Positions 32,030 through 43,843 of a stretch of DNA of 64,000 nt are shown piece by piece. This DNA is from Chloranthus sessilifolius (taxonomy: Eukaryota > Streptophyta > Magnoliopsida > Chloranthales > Chloranthaceae), in NCBI GenBank assembly GCA_021018995.1, contig CM037591.1:69157901-69221900 (forward strand), read 5' to 3'. Made by a program: the position numbers and the translations under genes. How positions within the stretch are numbered: the stretch's first letter is position 1; each line of letters starts with the position of its first letter. A model generated the notes under the pieces. It was not told where the DNA came from. It did not search any database and saw nothing but the letters and a program-made list of their open reading frames with translations.

Positions 32030-33180
32030 TACATTCTCGACACAATGTTTGAGTCTCTGTCTAGTGACTTTCATGACCCTTCCAGAAATTGGGTCCATGA
32101 TCTCCACAACACTAGATGGGGATGCATGAGTGATAGTAAATGGGCCATCCCATCTAGATCTCAATTTTCCTGAGAAGAACTTTAACTTTGAATTGAAAAT
32201 CCATACCTTAGCTCCATCAGCAAATTCCTTCCTAAGAAGGTTCTTGTCAAAAAAACCTTGGCTTTCTCTTTGTAGATTCTAGCATTTGAATAGGCATCCA
32301 GCCTAAGTTCTTCCAGCTCAGACCGTTTCTGGTTCCTGTTTAAACCCGCAGAAGTTAGGTCCATATTAAAAGTTTTAATGGCCCAATAGTCCCTGTGCTC
32401 TAACTCAACTGGGAGATGACAAGCTTTTCCATAAATTAGTCTGAATGGTGACATTCTAATAGGGGTCTTATAAGTAGTCCTATAAGCCCACAGTGCATCA
32501 GTCAATTTCATGGACCAATCCTTCTTGTCTGTCCTCACAGTTTTCTCTAGAATGTGATTGATTTCTCTATTAGAAATCTCCACCTGCCCACTAGTCTGTG
32601 GGTGATATGGAGTAGCAATTCTATGTGTAACAGAGTACTTTTTAAGAAATCTCTCAAAGTATTTGTTATAGAAATGGCTCCCCCCATCACTGATGATAGC
32701 TTTGGGAGTGCCAAATCTAGAGAAAATATTATCTTTAATAAATTTCTGGACAATTCTATGATCATTTGTCCTTATGGAAATAGATTCCACCCATTTGAAA
32801 ATATAATCCACAACCACAAGAATAAAATTAAAACCCATGGAATGAGGGAAAGGACCCATATAATCCCTCAGACAACAAAACAGCTCAACAACAAGGATGG
32901 GTTGCAATGGTATTGAATCCCTTCTAGATATGCCCCACAACCTTTGACATCTCATGCAGGCCTTGTAGTGCTCAAAAGCATCCTTGAACAAGGATGGACA
33001 ATAAAAACCCGATTGTAGCACTTTAGTTGTTGTCTTTTTCACCCCAAAGTGACCTCCACAGGCATTTTGATGACACATTGTTAGAATACTGTGAAATTCA
33101 CTGTCAGAGAAATATCTTCATATCACATGGTCTGCAAAACACTTATAAAGGTAAGGATCCTCCTAGAAAAAATATTTGAT
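32030..33180 (-). pseudogene. Integrase, RE6
   Basis: The zinc-binding region reads [15 protein letters not shown] with CMRCQRL downstream. The catalytic core has RDYMGPFP (a garbled form of GIDFMGPFP, one residue short), IISDGGSHF and [11 protein letters not shown], so the three acidic residues are present. It continues through [14 protein letters not shown] and CHLPVELEH. The C-terminal reading [18 protein letters not shown] runs up to the RE4 junction after a frame change near 32185. Confidence 0.82.
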
Positions 33181-33943
33181 TTAAGTGAAAAACAAGTTTT
33201 CATCCATCTTGGACCAATGAGGGGGGATCTTACCAGCAGGAAGGTAATTCACAATGTTTGCAAACCAGGGTAAACTTGAGTTGATGGCAAACAATTGCTC
33301 ATCAGGGAAGGAATCCTTAAGTGCTGTTTCAGCACTTTCATCAATAAAAATACTGGATAAGTGTTCAACAAGCACATTCTCCACACCTTTTTTGTCTTTG
33401 ATCTCGAGATCAAACTCCTGCAGGAGTAAGATCCATCGAATCAACCTGGGCTTTGCCTCTTTCTTTGCCAGCAAGTATTTCAGGGCCGAGTGGTCAGTAA
33501 AGATTAACATTTTAGACCCTAATAAATAAGGTCTAAATTTTTTCAAGATAAAAACTCCTGCTAGAAGCTCCTTCTCAGTGGTTGTGTAATTCAGATGAGC
33601 ATCTGTCACTGTTTTGTTGGTATAATAAACTACAATTGGTAATTTCTCTCCTCTGTCCTAAAACTGCTCCAATAGCAAAGTCAGAAACATCACACATCAA
33701 TTCAAAGGGAAGAGTATAATCAGGGATCTGGATCACTAGGGCAGAGGTCAAACAATTTTTCAATATCTCAAATGCCCTCAAACATTCCGCATCAAACACA
33801 AAAGGCACATCTTGACACAACAAGTGGCACAATGGTTTGGAGATCTTGTTGAAATTATTAATGAACCTTCTATAAAAACCAGCATGACCTAAAATTGATC
33901 TGACTCGTTTGATGGTTTTTGGTGGAGGTAGGTGTGAAATCAA
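33181..33943 (-). pseudogene. RT end and RNase H, RE6
   Basis: ILGHAGFYRRFINNF and [18 protein letters not shown] mark the RT thumb/connection. [20 protein letters not shown], then in a shifted frame [34 protein letters not shown] and [20 protein letters not shown] mark the RNase H. A frameshift lies near 33600. Confidence 0.8.
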
Positions 33944-34830
33944 ATCAATCTTTACCCTGTCAACCTCTATTCCCTACTGGGACACCACATGGCCAAGAAC
34001 ATTTCCTTGGGTGACCATAAAGTGGCTCTTTTCCCAGCTCAAAACTAAATTGGTTTCTTCACATCTTTGAAGCACAAGACCGAGGTGGTGCAAACACTGA
34101 TTGAAATCATCCCCATAAACTGAAAAGTCATCCATGAAAATTTCTAAGAACTTATCTAACATATCAGAAAAAATAGCATACATGCATCTTTGAAAAGTGG
34201 CAGGAGCATTGCAAAGGCCAAATGGCATCCTTTTGTAAGCAAAGGTGCCAAATGGATAGGTGAAAGTAGTCTTTTCCTGGTCTTGAGGATACAATGGTAT
34301 CTGATTGTAACCAGAATATCCATCAAGAAAGTAGTAAGAAGCTCTGCATGCCAACTTATCCAAAATTTGGTCGATAAAAGGCAAAGGGAATGGTCTTTTC
34401 TAGTTTTGGGGTTCAATTTCCTATAATCTATGCAAACTCTCCAACCAGTGATCTCCTTGGTTGGCATTAACTCTCCAAACTCTTTTGAGATTACTGTGAT
34501 GCCCAATTTCTTGAGGACCTGAATAGGTGATACCCATTCAGAATCAGAAATCAGATAAATGACTCCAACATCCAGTAATTTGATAATTTCTTTCATTACC
34601 ACTTCCTGCATACGAGGGTTTAATTTTCTCTGCATTTCTTTAGAGGATTTGGAACCATCTTCTAAGTGAATTTTATGCATGTAAACTGATGAATCAATTC
34701 TTCCCAAATCAGCAATTGACCATCCTATGGATTTCTTATTCTTCCTAAGGGCACAAAGTAATTTCTCCTCTCGCTCCACAGTGAGAGAGGAGGATATAAT
34801 TACTGGCCGTTTCTAATTCTGCCCCAGGAA
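33944..34830 (-). pseudogene. pol: Reverse transcriptase, RE6
   Basis: Motifs in minus-strand order: KKSIGWSIADLGRID, MQRKLNPRMQEVVMKEIIKL, ITGWRVCIDYRKLNPKTRKD, then, after a frame change near 34385, FLDGYSGYNQIPLY, FAYKRMPFGLCNAPATFQRC and the catalytic FLEIFMDDFSVYGDD. The MDD motif is intact. A stop at 33974 separates it from the next part. Confidence 0.85.
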
Positions 34831-36000
34831 TGCATACTTCAGAGATTCTGGAAACTGCTTCAACTCCAAATCTAGTGGACTTTCAACAGAAGGCAACAGA
34901 GGTGCCTTAGAAGGTTGAGGGAGGGGTAGCAAGGTGGGTTTCCATGTGGAATGGTGCACTAGCCCCACTGAAGAATCGAAGGTATTCATTTCTTCAGCAA
35001 CATGAGTGGGTCCTTCAAAATATCCTCAGTCCAAAATTCCTCAAAATCATCTAACACCTCATCCTAGGCCAGTAACTTGGGTAAGGTCTCTTCCACTAAC
35101 ACATCAATAACATCTACTGTACAGCAATCCTCACTATTATATTACGACTGGTTGGCAGCATTGTACACATTAAGCCTAACTTTCATATTTCCAAAAGTGA
35201 CTTTCATCACTCCAAACCTGCAATGGATGCAAGCAATGGTAATAGCCAAAAATAGCCTGCCCAATATGACAGGTTTTGGAGTGTTGCACTTTGTAGGCTC
35301 CATATCCAACACTAAAAAATCAGATGGGTAGAAAAATTATCCACCCCTACCAGCACATCCTCCACACTACCCATATGTTTTCTCTTAGATCTGTCAGCCA
35401 ACTTTAACACCACCGGTGTGGACTTTAGCTCCCCAAACCAAGCTTCTCATACACCGTGTATGGAAGAAGGTTGACATTAGCTCCTAAATCTAAGAGAGCT
35501 CTTCCTATGGTATGGTCACCTATGATGTAGGGGATGGTAGGTACCCCTGAGTCTTGAAGTTTGGTTGGTGTAGCTATGGATAAAATCGGTTGTACTTTTT
35601 CAGCAGCAAAATTTTTCTTAGACAGGTAGATCCTAGCATTACTCTTTTGAGTGCATAAGTCCTTCAGGAACTTAGTATAGGCTGAGACTTTCTTTAGGGC
35701 ATCAAGCAAAGGCAAATTAATTTTCACCTGCTTAAATGTGTCCATCATTTCCTCTTTTCTGGCATCCCCCTTATCAAAAGGATAAGGCTTTTTAAAAGCT
35801 TGAGGAACAGGCAGGAGAGGTACTGCTGGTACCTCCACTACTGGCCTAACATCCACAGCAGCCCCATTATTTTCCTCCTACTGCTCAACAACAGGAACTA
35901 AATCCTCTCGTTCTATACATCTATTTGCATCAGCACCTACTTGGTTATCAACCACCCTACCACTCCTCAAGGTTGTGATGGCCTTAGCTTCCTCATAAGT
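34831..36000 (-). pseudogene. Gag-Pol linker and aspartic protease, RE6
   Basis: The frame 35425-35856 has PYPFDKGDARKEEMMDTFKQ, VKINLPLLDALKKV and the protease signature HTIGRALLDLGANVNLLPYT. Active-site Asp is in DLG. The following stretch to 34831 continues the family pattern only in fragments of several frames, so it is badly decayed. Confidence 0.72.
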
Positions 36001-37175
36001 TCAAGAAGCTTCACCAATCATGAACCATCCCTTGGAATTGGTCATTATTTGGATTGGGAGCCTGCCCTCTTTATTTTTTGACAGAGCATTTGACAATTGA
36101 CCCAGTTGGTCTTCCATCTTTTTAATACTCTGACTGTGGGAATTCACAGTATGTGATAGGGAGTTGAGGTTTTGTAATGAGGACAAAACCTGCTCCTCAA
36201 TGAAGAGGGCTCTATGTTGTGGTGGTGGTAAGGTCAACTGACTTGACTGTGCCACTGGCTGAGGGAATTGCTGTCTTTGAACATAACCTTGATTATACTA
36301 TTGGGATGGTCTGTAGGGAAATGTCTGCTACTGCTAGGGTTGATAAAAGTTATCTTGTCTCCACCTCAAATTAGGGTGGTTCCTCCAAGGATACTCAGCA
36401 GGCTGCTCTTCATATGATTTGGTAGCATTGGCATGGGCCATTACTAACTCAGGATATTGACCAACAGAGAGACAGTCTAGCAGGGAGTGTGTGAGTGATT
36501 GGCATATCAGGCATGCCTCTCCAACTTGTGTAGCTATTTAGGGCTGCAACACACTTATCACTTTATCAAATTTCTGAGACAAACTGTCCACTTTCTTCTC
36601 TAGGTCATTATACACATTTAATTCATACAATTTCTCTTTAGAAGTGGGTTCTTTTGCAGCTCGAACAACAGGCTCAATGTCATTTCTTGTTAGAGTCTCC
36701 TACTCCAGAGAGTTTTCACTGATAATATCAAATAAATCCCAAGCTTCTTCATCAGTCTTGTTAAGATATGTGCCACCACATGATGCATCCACCATGTGTC
36801 TGCTTCTGGAATCAATTCCTTGGTAAAAGCTTTGCACAAGCTATCATTTTGGAATTTGGTGGTGTGGGCATTGTCTCAATAGTTCTTTAAATCTTTCCCA
36901 AGCTTCATGGAAGTCTTCAGTTGGAAACTGAGCAAAACTGACTTTTTAGGGCATTCCAAGACGTAATGCTATTTGCTGGGAGCATGTTAAGCCAATTTCT
37001 AGCATTATCCTTTAATGAAAAAGGAAACAATCTCATCTTTGTGACTTCATCTCTCAGACCAGCAATTTGGAAGCTTGTGAATAAAGATAAAAACTTATCT
37101 ATGTGCTTATAAGAGTGATCAGTCACATAATTTACCATTTTATCACCCTTAACTTTCTAATGCGAGGTCATAGTT
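36001..37175 (-). pseudogene. gag: gag, RE6 (5' part missing)
   Basis: From 37138: YKHIDKFLSLFTSFQIAGL and LFPFSLKDNARNWLNMLPAN show the capsid pattern. Broken frames then lead to a complete zinc knuckle, CLICQSLTHSLLDC (CX2CX4HX4C), near 36480-36530. A coiled-coil-like tail, HSQSIKKMEDQLGQLSNALS, ends near 36060. The N-terminus is cut by RE7. Confidence 0.78.
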
Positions 37176-38647
37176 TGCTATTAATAAGTTACTGATGTGT
37201 AGATATTAGAGATAAACAAAAAAATAGAGTAAAAGTGTTAATATTCATCAAAAGGAACTCAAAATGTAGTAAAGAATAACAACAAAACTGAAAGATGAAG
37301 CTCCACATACTGAACAGAATGAAAAGTCGTATTTTATGATTTTCGAGAGAATCGTCCGCCAAGTCTTCTAAGTCGTAAGAGTGAGCAGTATGAAGATATA
37401 GATTCGTCATTTACGATTTTACAACAAAACAATAAAAACTGAAGAATCATCTTTTACAATTTTCCCTATATGAACCCTACTAAAAGCAGAAAGGCGTAAT
37501 TTAAGATTTTCTACCAAAGAAGAGTGACAGAGAATCAGTATCAACGATTTTACAGAAAGCTTAGTTCACTACTGCTGATCACGTGCATATTACACCGCCA
37601 TGAACAGAATTCAAAGATATATGAAATTATAAGTTCAGTTGGGCATGGATCTGAGAAGATTGATGAAGATAAGCTTTAGGAAATCTCGGTCACTTAAATA
37701 AAGGAGAATAATCCAGAAGCGCATCTACCGTCTAAGCAAGGAAGAGATAAAATTAGGAATTAGAGTTATAGTAGGAATCTTTTATTTTTAGTAGTTCCTT
37801 TTATTAGAATTAAAAGTCTTTGTAATCCGACTCCTTATGATCTATAGATAAGAGAGTTTTTTGTAGGAATAAGCATCGAAAAATTTTAGCATCAATTGAT
37901 CACTGAGGTTGGATTTTCTTCTGATTAGTAATGTAAAATAGTTAGAGTAGATTTGATATCAGAAGTTTCTCAAGAGCAATTGACAACTGCAATTGAGTGT
38001 TGAAGGTTAGTGTAAATATCCTAGTTTCTCAGAAACAATTGACGACTGCAGCTAAGGGGTGAAAGATATATTTATTTGCTTTCTAGTTTAGATTTTATTT
38101 GCTTTATTTTCATGCTTTACAAACATCTCCCAGTTTTAATTTGAATTGATGACTCAGGTTAGAATTTGTTGATTAGTGTAACGGTTTTTACTTTTCCATT
38201 TTCAGTTTTTTAAGGCTTGATTGACGCCCAAATTTTAGGAAGTTGTTACTTAGATTAAATTTGTATTGATACGATTTTAGACTTGATTGACAACCGATGC
38301 TAAGAAACTAGATATATGGTGTAACGGTACTATTTATTTTATAAATATTCGATAGCTGAAGATTGAGATTGACCATCTCAATCTGAAGGAGGATTTAGAT
38401 TTATTTTATGCACTTTAAATTAAGAAACCATTCTTGTATTCATATTTCTCCGGTAGATTAGATATTAAAGATAAATAGAAGTTTTTAAAATAAGGATTTA
38501 AATAGAAGATATAATTAAGAAGTAATTAGATAAACAAACTTCCTCGTGGGAACGATCCTATGCTAGTACTATGATTTTCATTGTGTGCTTGTAATAGGTT
38601 AATACTTGAGTTTAGCATAATTTTAATATACATAACAAGATCGAGCA
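37176..38647 (+). repeat. 5' LTR of RE7
   Basis: Placed from TGCTATTAATAAG to GATCGAGCA, because TGCTA and GAGCA fit an imperfect terminal inverted repeat and the primer site starts six bases later. About 1472 bp. It contains a TCGT/ACGA dyad array (37327-37548) and duplicated 'ttgatgactcaggttgga' type segments. The left end is less certain than the right end. Confidence 0.6.
37327..37548. promoter_or_regulatory. TCGT-N5-ACGA dyad array in the RE7 LTR
   Basis: The best copy is TCGTCATTTACGA at 37404-37416. Relatives are at 37327 (tcgtattttatga), 37447 (tcatcttttacaa), 37494 (gcgtaatttaaga) and 37535 (tcagtatcaacga). In each, the two CpG positions are 9 bp apart, and ATTTT or TTTT follows. 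Related sites occur at 40127-40157 and, reversed, at 42317-42332. Confidence 0.6.
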
Positions 38648-38653
38648 AGTTTT

Positions 38654-38671
38654 TGGCCCCGCTGTCGGGGA
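38654..38671 (+). promoter_or_regulatory. Primer-binding site of RE7
   Basis: TGGCCCCGCTGTCGGGGA matches the tRNA-Asp complement at 15 of 18 positions. Confidence 0.75.
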
Positions 38672-38940
38672 AGCGAAATTTATCTTTATTTCTATTTTAT
38701 CTACATATTTTTATTCTTTTGGAAATCAATATTTATCTCTCTTTTTACATTTCTTTATATTTTTATTTTTCTTTGGTCAGTTCTTAATCTTCTACAGGTT
38801 TATTCGGAGTAACGGATAAGACCTTTAACACTTTTGCGGGCCCCAAAAATTTAGAAGCACTGATTTGTCTCTCCCTGCTTGCTCAACTAAAATGTAAATA
38901 ATATTAATCAAATCCTAATCCAATAAGTGTCTATACCAGG

Positions 38941-39872
38941 ATGACACACTATAGTAAGAACATGACTAAAATGATGGGGGAACATTACGCTTTAACACCT
39001 CTTACACCTCCCCCATATATACAAATAACCCCTATGACCGGTAATGAGACTTTTAAAATTATGCCCAAAATTTTTCCATGACATCAAATATTCCGAGGGC
39101 TAAGGGATGAAAATCTTTATTTACATTTAAGACAATTTATAGAAGTGTGCAATCCTACCGGAATTCATAATTTACTAGAAACATCTCTTCGTCTAAGGCT
39201 GTTTTCATATTCTCCTAGAGATGAAGTAAAGTAGTGGAAGCATTCATTGCCTCATAATTCGTTCGCCAATTGGGAGGACTTGGAATAAGGATTTCTCAAT
39301 AAATACTTTCCCATATATAGAATGAATCAAATCCAGTATCAGATTAGAACTTTCAAACAATCCCCAGATGAATCTCTTCAAGAGGGGTGGACGTGCCTCA
39401 ACAATCTCATGATGGGTGTCCTCATCATGAAGTCCCCCGTTGGCAAATAATCCTCACTTTCTATGAATGTCTGAATGATAAAAATTGGCATATAGTTGAT
39501 GTTGCCTGTGGGGGGAAGTTCCGCACTTTGATTACTGAGGCTGCTTGGGAACTCTTTGAGAACTATAACGAGGAAATAGTGCAATGCCTAGCACCGGGAG
39601 AGATTGAATCTGAGGCTTCAAGGAGTATACCTCTTAGGCAGAGAGAACTATATAAATTAAAGTTAATGATGAATTGCCTTCTAAAATTAAAACTATGGAA
39701 GACAAAAATTCAATCTCTGGTGGGTGTAAAATTGGACCCAACATCTCAACACAAAATTCCTCAGCACTCTACTGTAATATGCCCCACACAGACCCAAGAC
39801 CACACTGACATTGAGGGAGCCTTGTCGCAATTGGCCGAAAGCTGGATGCAACATGGCCATATTAAAACATAG
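38941..39872 (+). pseudogene. gag: gag, RE7
   Basis: The frame begins M-T-H-Y-S-K-N at 38941. The capsid pattern includes FRGLRDENLYLHLRQFIE, LRLRLFSYSPRDEVK (stop) W, FANWEDLE and FLNKYFPIYRMNQ. After a frame change near 39385 it continues CPHHEVPRWQIILTFYE, VDVACGGKFRTLITEAAWEL. At least three stops and one frameshift are present. No zinc knuckle was found downstream. Confidence 0.72.
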
Positions 39873-40548
39873 CTACTCAATAATCTCTTGGAATCCATTA
39901 CACGGTTAGAAACTCAGGTTGACCATTTAATCATTCTGGTTAACTCGAGAGAGAGTAACTATTCTTTCCCATTACTAGATGGCACCCCAGGAGGAAGTAC
40001 TTTTATGAGAGGGACATCAACTCCCCTTAATTGTCAATAAATTCCTTCTGAATTCGTCGAGCTACCGACTCACCCGTAGCAAACATGTGTAATATATGTA
40101 CATAAATACTTTTGAAATGACCCCTCTACGATTTATAAAATATTACTAATCGTAAAGACTCTTTTCTTTACTTTTTTTATCACATGAAGCGCATGGATTT
40201 GCAAATTCTCGTGAGTTTAGAGTCCAATCATTGTCAGTACAATTTTTTTAGACATAGATTCTCGTGATCGTTATCCAAAATTGGAAACGATAATTCTAGG
40301 GAACAGGAGAACATAGTGATCAGTCTTACTAGAAGTATTGAAAGTGAGACCCATTTAAAATTGTATAGGAAATGGACATGAAATGCATTCAAGACTATCA
40401 CTTCCCAACCACCCTAGCGTAGGAACCTACTCATAGACATTTACTCGGAGAGATGGTTCAATACCTTTCCCAATAAATCTATACCCATACATTAACTAAA
40501 ACCATCCTAGAATCTTTCTTCTTCCTCTATCCTTAACCCTAAAACCCC
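39873..40548 (+). other. Noncoding stretch after RE7 gag
   Basis: No pol domain is recognisable in any frame. It holds 'tacgattta' and 'taatcgtaaa' sites like those in the RE7 LTR and ends in 'cttaaccctaaaacccc', a plant 5'-UTR-like phrase just before an ATG at 40549. Confidence 0.5.
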
Positions 40549-41200
40549 ATGACAGAAGAGAATAACCAGAGCGATTTCAGTAAGCAATTTGATAGAATCC
40601 TTGAGTTACACAAGGTCGATCTACTGGCTGCACAATAAAAAGTAGAAGATTGGAAGTGTCAGCGACTTACTAGAAATGCTGAATCGTCCACTAAAACTAT
40701 CCCTGACCCTAAACCTAACCCAAATCCGAAAACATATACCAGGAACCCATCTTCCCCCACTTCCTAACCTTTACACCATCACAAACCACCCTAAATGCAA
40801 ACTCCCATATGATGATGGTGGATTAAACCATTCCTCGTCACCCCTCTCCATTGCTTATCTTCTCCCTTCGCTTGCGCTATATTCCCTTCACATAGTTTTC
40901 ACAAGGGAACAGTATAGGTGATGGATGATCTGGAGATGTGTTCACTTCTTCACCCTTCGAAGCACTCCCTGTATGACATTGCATTTCTTCTAGGGAAGAA
41001 ATGTGAGGTGCTCCTTTTTGGGGATGCAAGATAAAGAAGGGTAGAGAGGAGTGTTCTACAACTCTTGAGGGAGAGACCTTGCAAAGGCGTGGATATGCCT
41101 TTGAAAGGAAGGAATGTAAGACTTTGATTGAAGGTGGTTAGAAGCCGGAGGACCGATCTTTAGTAAGATTTCTCTCGGAAGTTGCTATCAATGTCTTAGT
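40549..41200 (+). pseudogene. Possible accessory ORF of RE7, unrecognised
   Basis: The ATG at 40549 gives M-T-E-E-N-N-Q-S-D-F-S-K-Q-F and 29 codons to a stop, followed by Pro/Thr-rich and further short readings with more stops. I do not recognise a family. Its position after a motif-bearing, 5'-UTR-like stretch resembles that of ORF3 in RE8 and RE10, but there is no visible similarity. Confidence 0.3.
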
Positions 41201-41484
41201 TTAGTGTGTGTCTAGATTTTTCCTAGGATTTCTTTGATATAATTAGTTTACTTTACATGTTTCTGTAATTAGTTCATACATATATGAAAAGTATTTTTTT
41301 CTTTCTTGTTTGTGACTAATTTACTAAAAGTGTTACTGGCATCTAAATTTTTTTTCATAGAATCGGTAGTATTTTTCTCCAAAGTTTAGGGGAAGATTTT
41401 TTATTCTTTTTGCATATTATAAAATCAGTAACTAACCTAGCAGTAGTAAAGTAAGGTAAAAAATTTTGTATCCTCTGTTCTGCA

Positions 41485-41530
41485 CAATGAGGACATTGTC
41501 CTATTTAAGTTTGGGGGGGGGGGGGAGGGA
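41485..41530 (+). promoter_or_regulatory. Hairpin plus polypurine tract, RE7
   Basis: ACAATG (41485-41490) and CATTGT (41495-41500) pair around AGGA; the tract AAGTTT followed by 13 G and AGGGA ends at about 41530. The stem differs from RE2 (GCAGTG/CACTGC) at paired positions, and the AGGA loop is kept. Confidence 0.6.
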
Positions 41531-42888
41531 AATACATATCAATTTTCAAAAAGATAATATAGTAGTATAGTTTTCTTTAGAGTTTTTTTTTAAGTTAATC
41601 ATTATATGAGAATTGTAAAAAAAAATTATGAAAATCCGACATTCTTAGCAACCCATCATAGTAGTGGTTCAAAAATCAAAATAGAAACAGTTACAATTCA
41701 AAGTAAAGCATCTCTTGAGCACTGTATCAGGAGAATGTTTGAAACTATACAAATGATCTGAATTTTATATATATATTAGATTATAGTTTCAAAATCATAT
41801 AACCGGTGAGCTATAGAGCCTATTTCCTCTTTTATTCTGAGAAAGATTGTTTTTATTCTTGCTAAAATTTTCTAGAACTTCTCTACTATTTAAAATCTCA
41901 TATTTTTTTAACTTAGAATCAAGATATTCTGTAAATAAGATGATTTATTTGTTTAGAACTGCCTATTAAATATCAAAGCAATAAGACATCCATATTAGCA
42001 AATCGTTAAAATGACGAAAGGCCATCTTTTGTTAAACCAGAGCCAAAAAGTTAAAAATCACAAAACATTTTACCCTTTGAGCCCATATTAGAAGCCTAAA
42101 AACTAAATTTCTTTATACCAAAATTTTATAAACCTTTAACCATATGTACTGCCCAAAACATTCTATCCTTGACCTTTACAACTCCTGAGAGTTTAGAATG
42201 TAAAAGAAGGGGAGAAGAGGGAGTGAAAGGAGTATATGCATAACAAATAAAGGATCTACTGAGAAGGGTATAAGTAAAAAGAAATACAATTGTATGAAAA
42301 TATGGGAAAAAAAAAGAAATCGTAAAAAGATGATTCTATGAAAAAGAGAAGCAAAAAACGCTTCCAGCTAGAAAAGAAAATGGGATTCATACTAGAAAAG
42401 AAATGGGAAGAAGTTATCCAAAATAGAAATAATTACTAAAGCTGAAAAATATAGAAGAAGAGAAGAAAGTGCTAAATTCTCAAAAGTAATTTTGAATCCT
42501 CTTTATCTTTTTCTTTAAAACCTTTTGAAAACCTGAAGCCCCATTACAAGCCGAAGGAAAGACCTTTGTGATTTACGATTTGCAAGAATATGAGTCCAGT
42601 AGAGATACATAAAATAGATATTATGAATAAATGAAGAAATTATATGAACATAATTGATTATCCTTTCCATGAGATTTATCTTCTGAGTTAATTATCTGAT
42701 GAAATTTTCATATATATCCACAATATTGTGTGAACCTAAAATTTTGGTTATTTTTTAGAGTATACCAATAAGTGAGAGTTTGAATTTAAATATTTTCTAA
42801 AAACCATAATTTAGAAAAATCTATAATGAATAAACTTTTCACTGATCCACATACTCCATGCTATACCGAATTGAAATTATTGAGTTAT
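41531..42888 (+). other. 3' noncoding region of RE7
   Basis: A/T-rich, no supported gene. It resembles the 3' noncoding part of RE2 in position and composition. It is interrupted by the RE8 LTR after 'gagttat'. Confidence 0.55.
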
Positions 42889-43129
42889 TGTTAAGACCTG
42901 AAAAGTACCACTTTTCACCCTTTAACTTAATCTCTGTTAGTCCCTTAGTAATTTAATAAATGTGTGTTAAGCTCATTTTGCAGGGAATAAGCAATAGCTA
43001 CAGATACGGCCCTAACCATGCCAAGAAGCTTACTTTTGCCCTAGAAGTTCCTCAGGAGAAAGGAGGTTAGACCCAGACAGATAATTAGCTACAACATAGG
43101 CACAACACAACAGCAACAAGTCAAGAAGT

Positions 43130-43640
43130 GAGCCTCGCACAGATGTCACAGGGTTCAATTGAATCAGAAAGAATGCTTCGCGCAGTTGTCGTGGGTTTCT
43201 GAAGGCAGCACACCAATAGGCCGCACAGTTCTCACGCAGATTGATGACAGAAGGGAGTAAAATGCACACTTCGCGCAGTTCTCGTGAGGCTCAGTCATAA
43301 GCTCTCGCGCAGCTCAAGAAAGGAGCCATTAATCTTCGAGTGATTCACTAAGGAGAGAGAGCTTCAGGCATTCCTACGCGTAGCTGTCTCACGATGGGTC
43401 AAGGGATCATGGAATCTTCGTGGAATCGTCAGCGATCCAGAGGCCTATGCACATTTCTTCTTCGCGAGGATCTCACGAGATTCACCAAGGAATGAACCAC
43501 GCGTGCAATTCCCACGCCATTCAAATGGAAAGCACAATCCCGCGATGACTAGAGCAATCCCGCGATGACCAAACCATCTATCCCGCGACTGCAAGAGCTT
43601 CAAGTCAATTCAATCTCGCGACGCCAACTCTATCATGCTA
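43130..43640 (+). promoter_or_regulatory. CpG-rich motif array in the RE8 LTR
   Basis: Repeated TTCGCGCAGTT-STCGTG units (43178-43194, 43271-43287), with relatives ccgcacagttctcacg (43221-43236) and ctctcgcgcagc (43302-43313), then cccgcgatgac twice (43550, 43560) and ctcgcgac. It lies upstream of the TATA box at 43836. Confidence 0.7.
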
Positions 43641-43835
43641 TAAGACCTAGAAATCCTTGCTACCTAGCGAGGCTCGAGATCTTAACTTCCTCCCCCACTT
43701 CCTGAACTAGGGCACGCACTCCAATGCTCTAATCTTCGTGCACACGCCCCGAGGCATCTAAGGAACAGCAATGGGCCACATTTACATCATTAAAATTAGG
43801 GTTTTCCTAACCCTAATGCTCACACAGCCGACAGC

Positions 43836-43843
43836 TATATAAG
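43836..43843 (+). promoter_or_regulatory. TATA box of the RE8 LTR
   Basis: TATATAAG in the same context as in RE1 (about 485 bp before the first R/U5 stem-loop in RE8, 495 in RE1). Confidence 0.75.

Larger units (their letters stand above)
32023..37175 (-). mobile_element. RE6: Athila-like element, minus strand, gag-pol without LTRs
   Basis: Reading from 37175 down to 32023, the order is partial gag, protease, RT, RNase H, integrase. It is cut at its gag end by RE7 and at its pol end by RE4. No LTR, primer site or ORF3 remains. Protein-level similarity to RE8 and RE10 is high in RT and integrase. Confidence 0.88.
37176..42888 (+). mobile_element. RE7: gag-only (non-autonomous) Athila-related element
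   Basis: It has a 1.47-kb LTR, a tRNA-Asp-type primer site, a broken gag and a hairpin plus G-tract near 41.5 kb, but no trace of protease, RT, RNase H or integrase between gag (ending about 39870) and the tract. That fits a terminal-repeat element with gag only (TR-GAG type) dependent on others. The 3' end is cut by RE8 at 42889. The left flank is RE6 gag. Confidence 0.72.
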
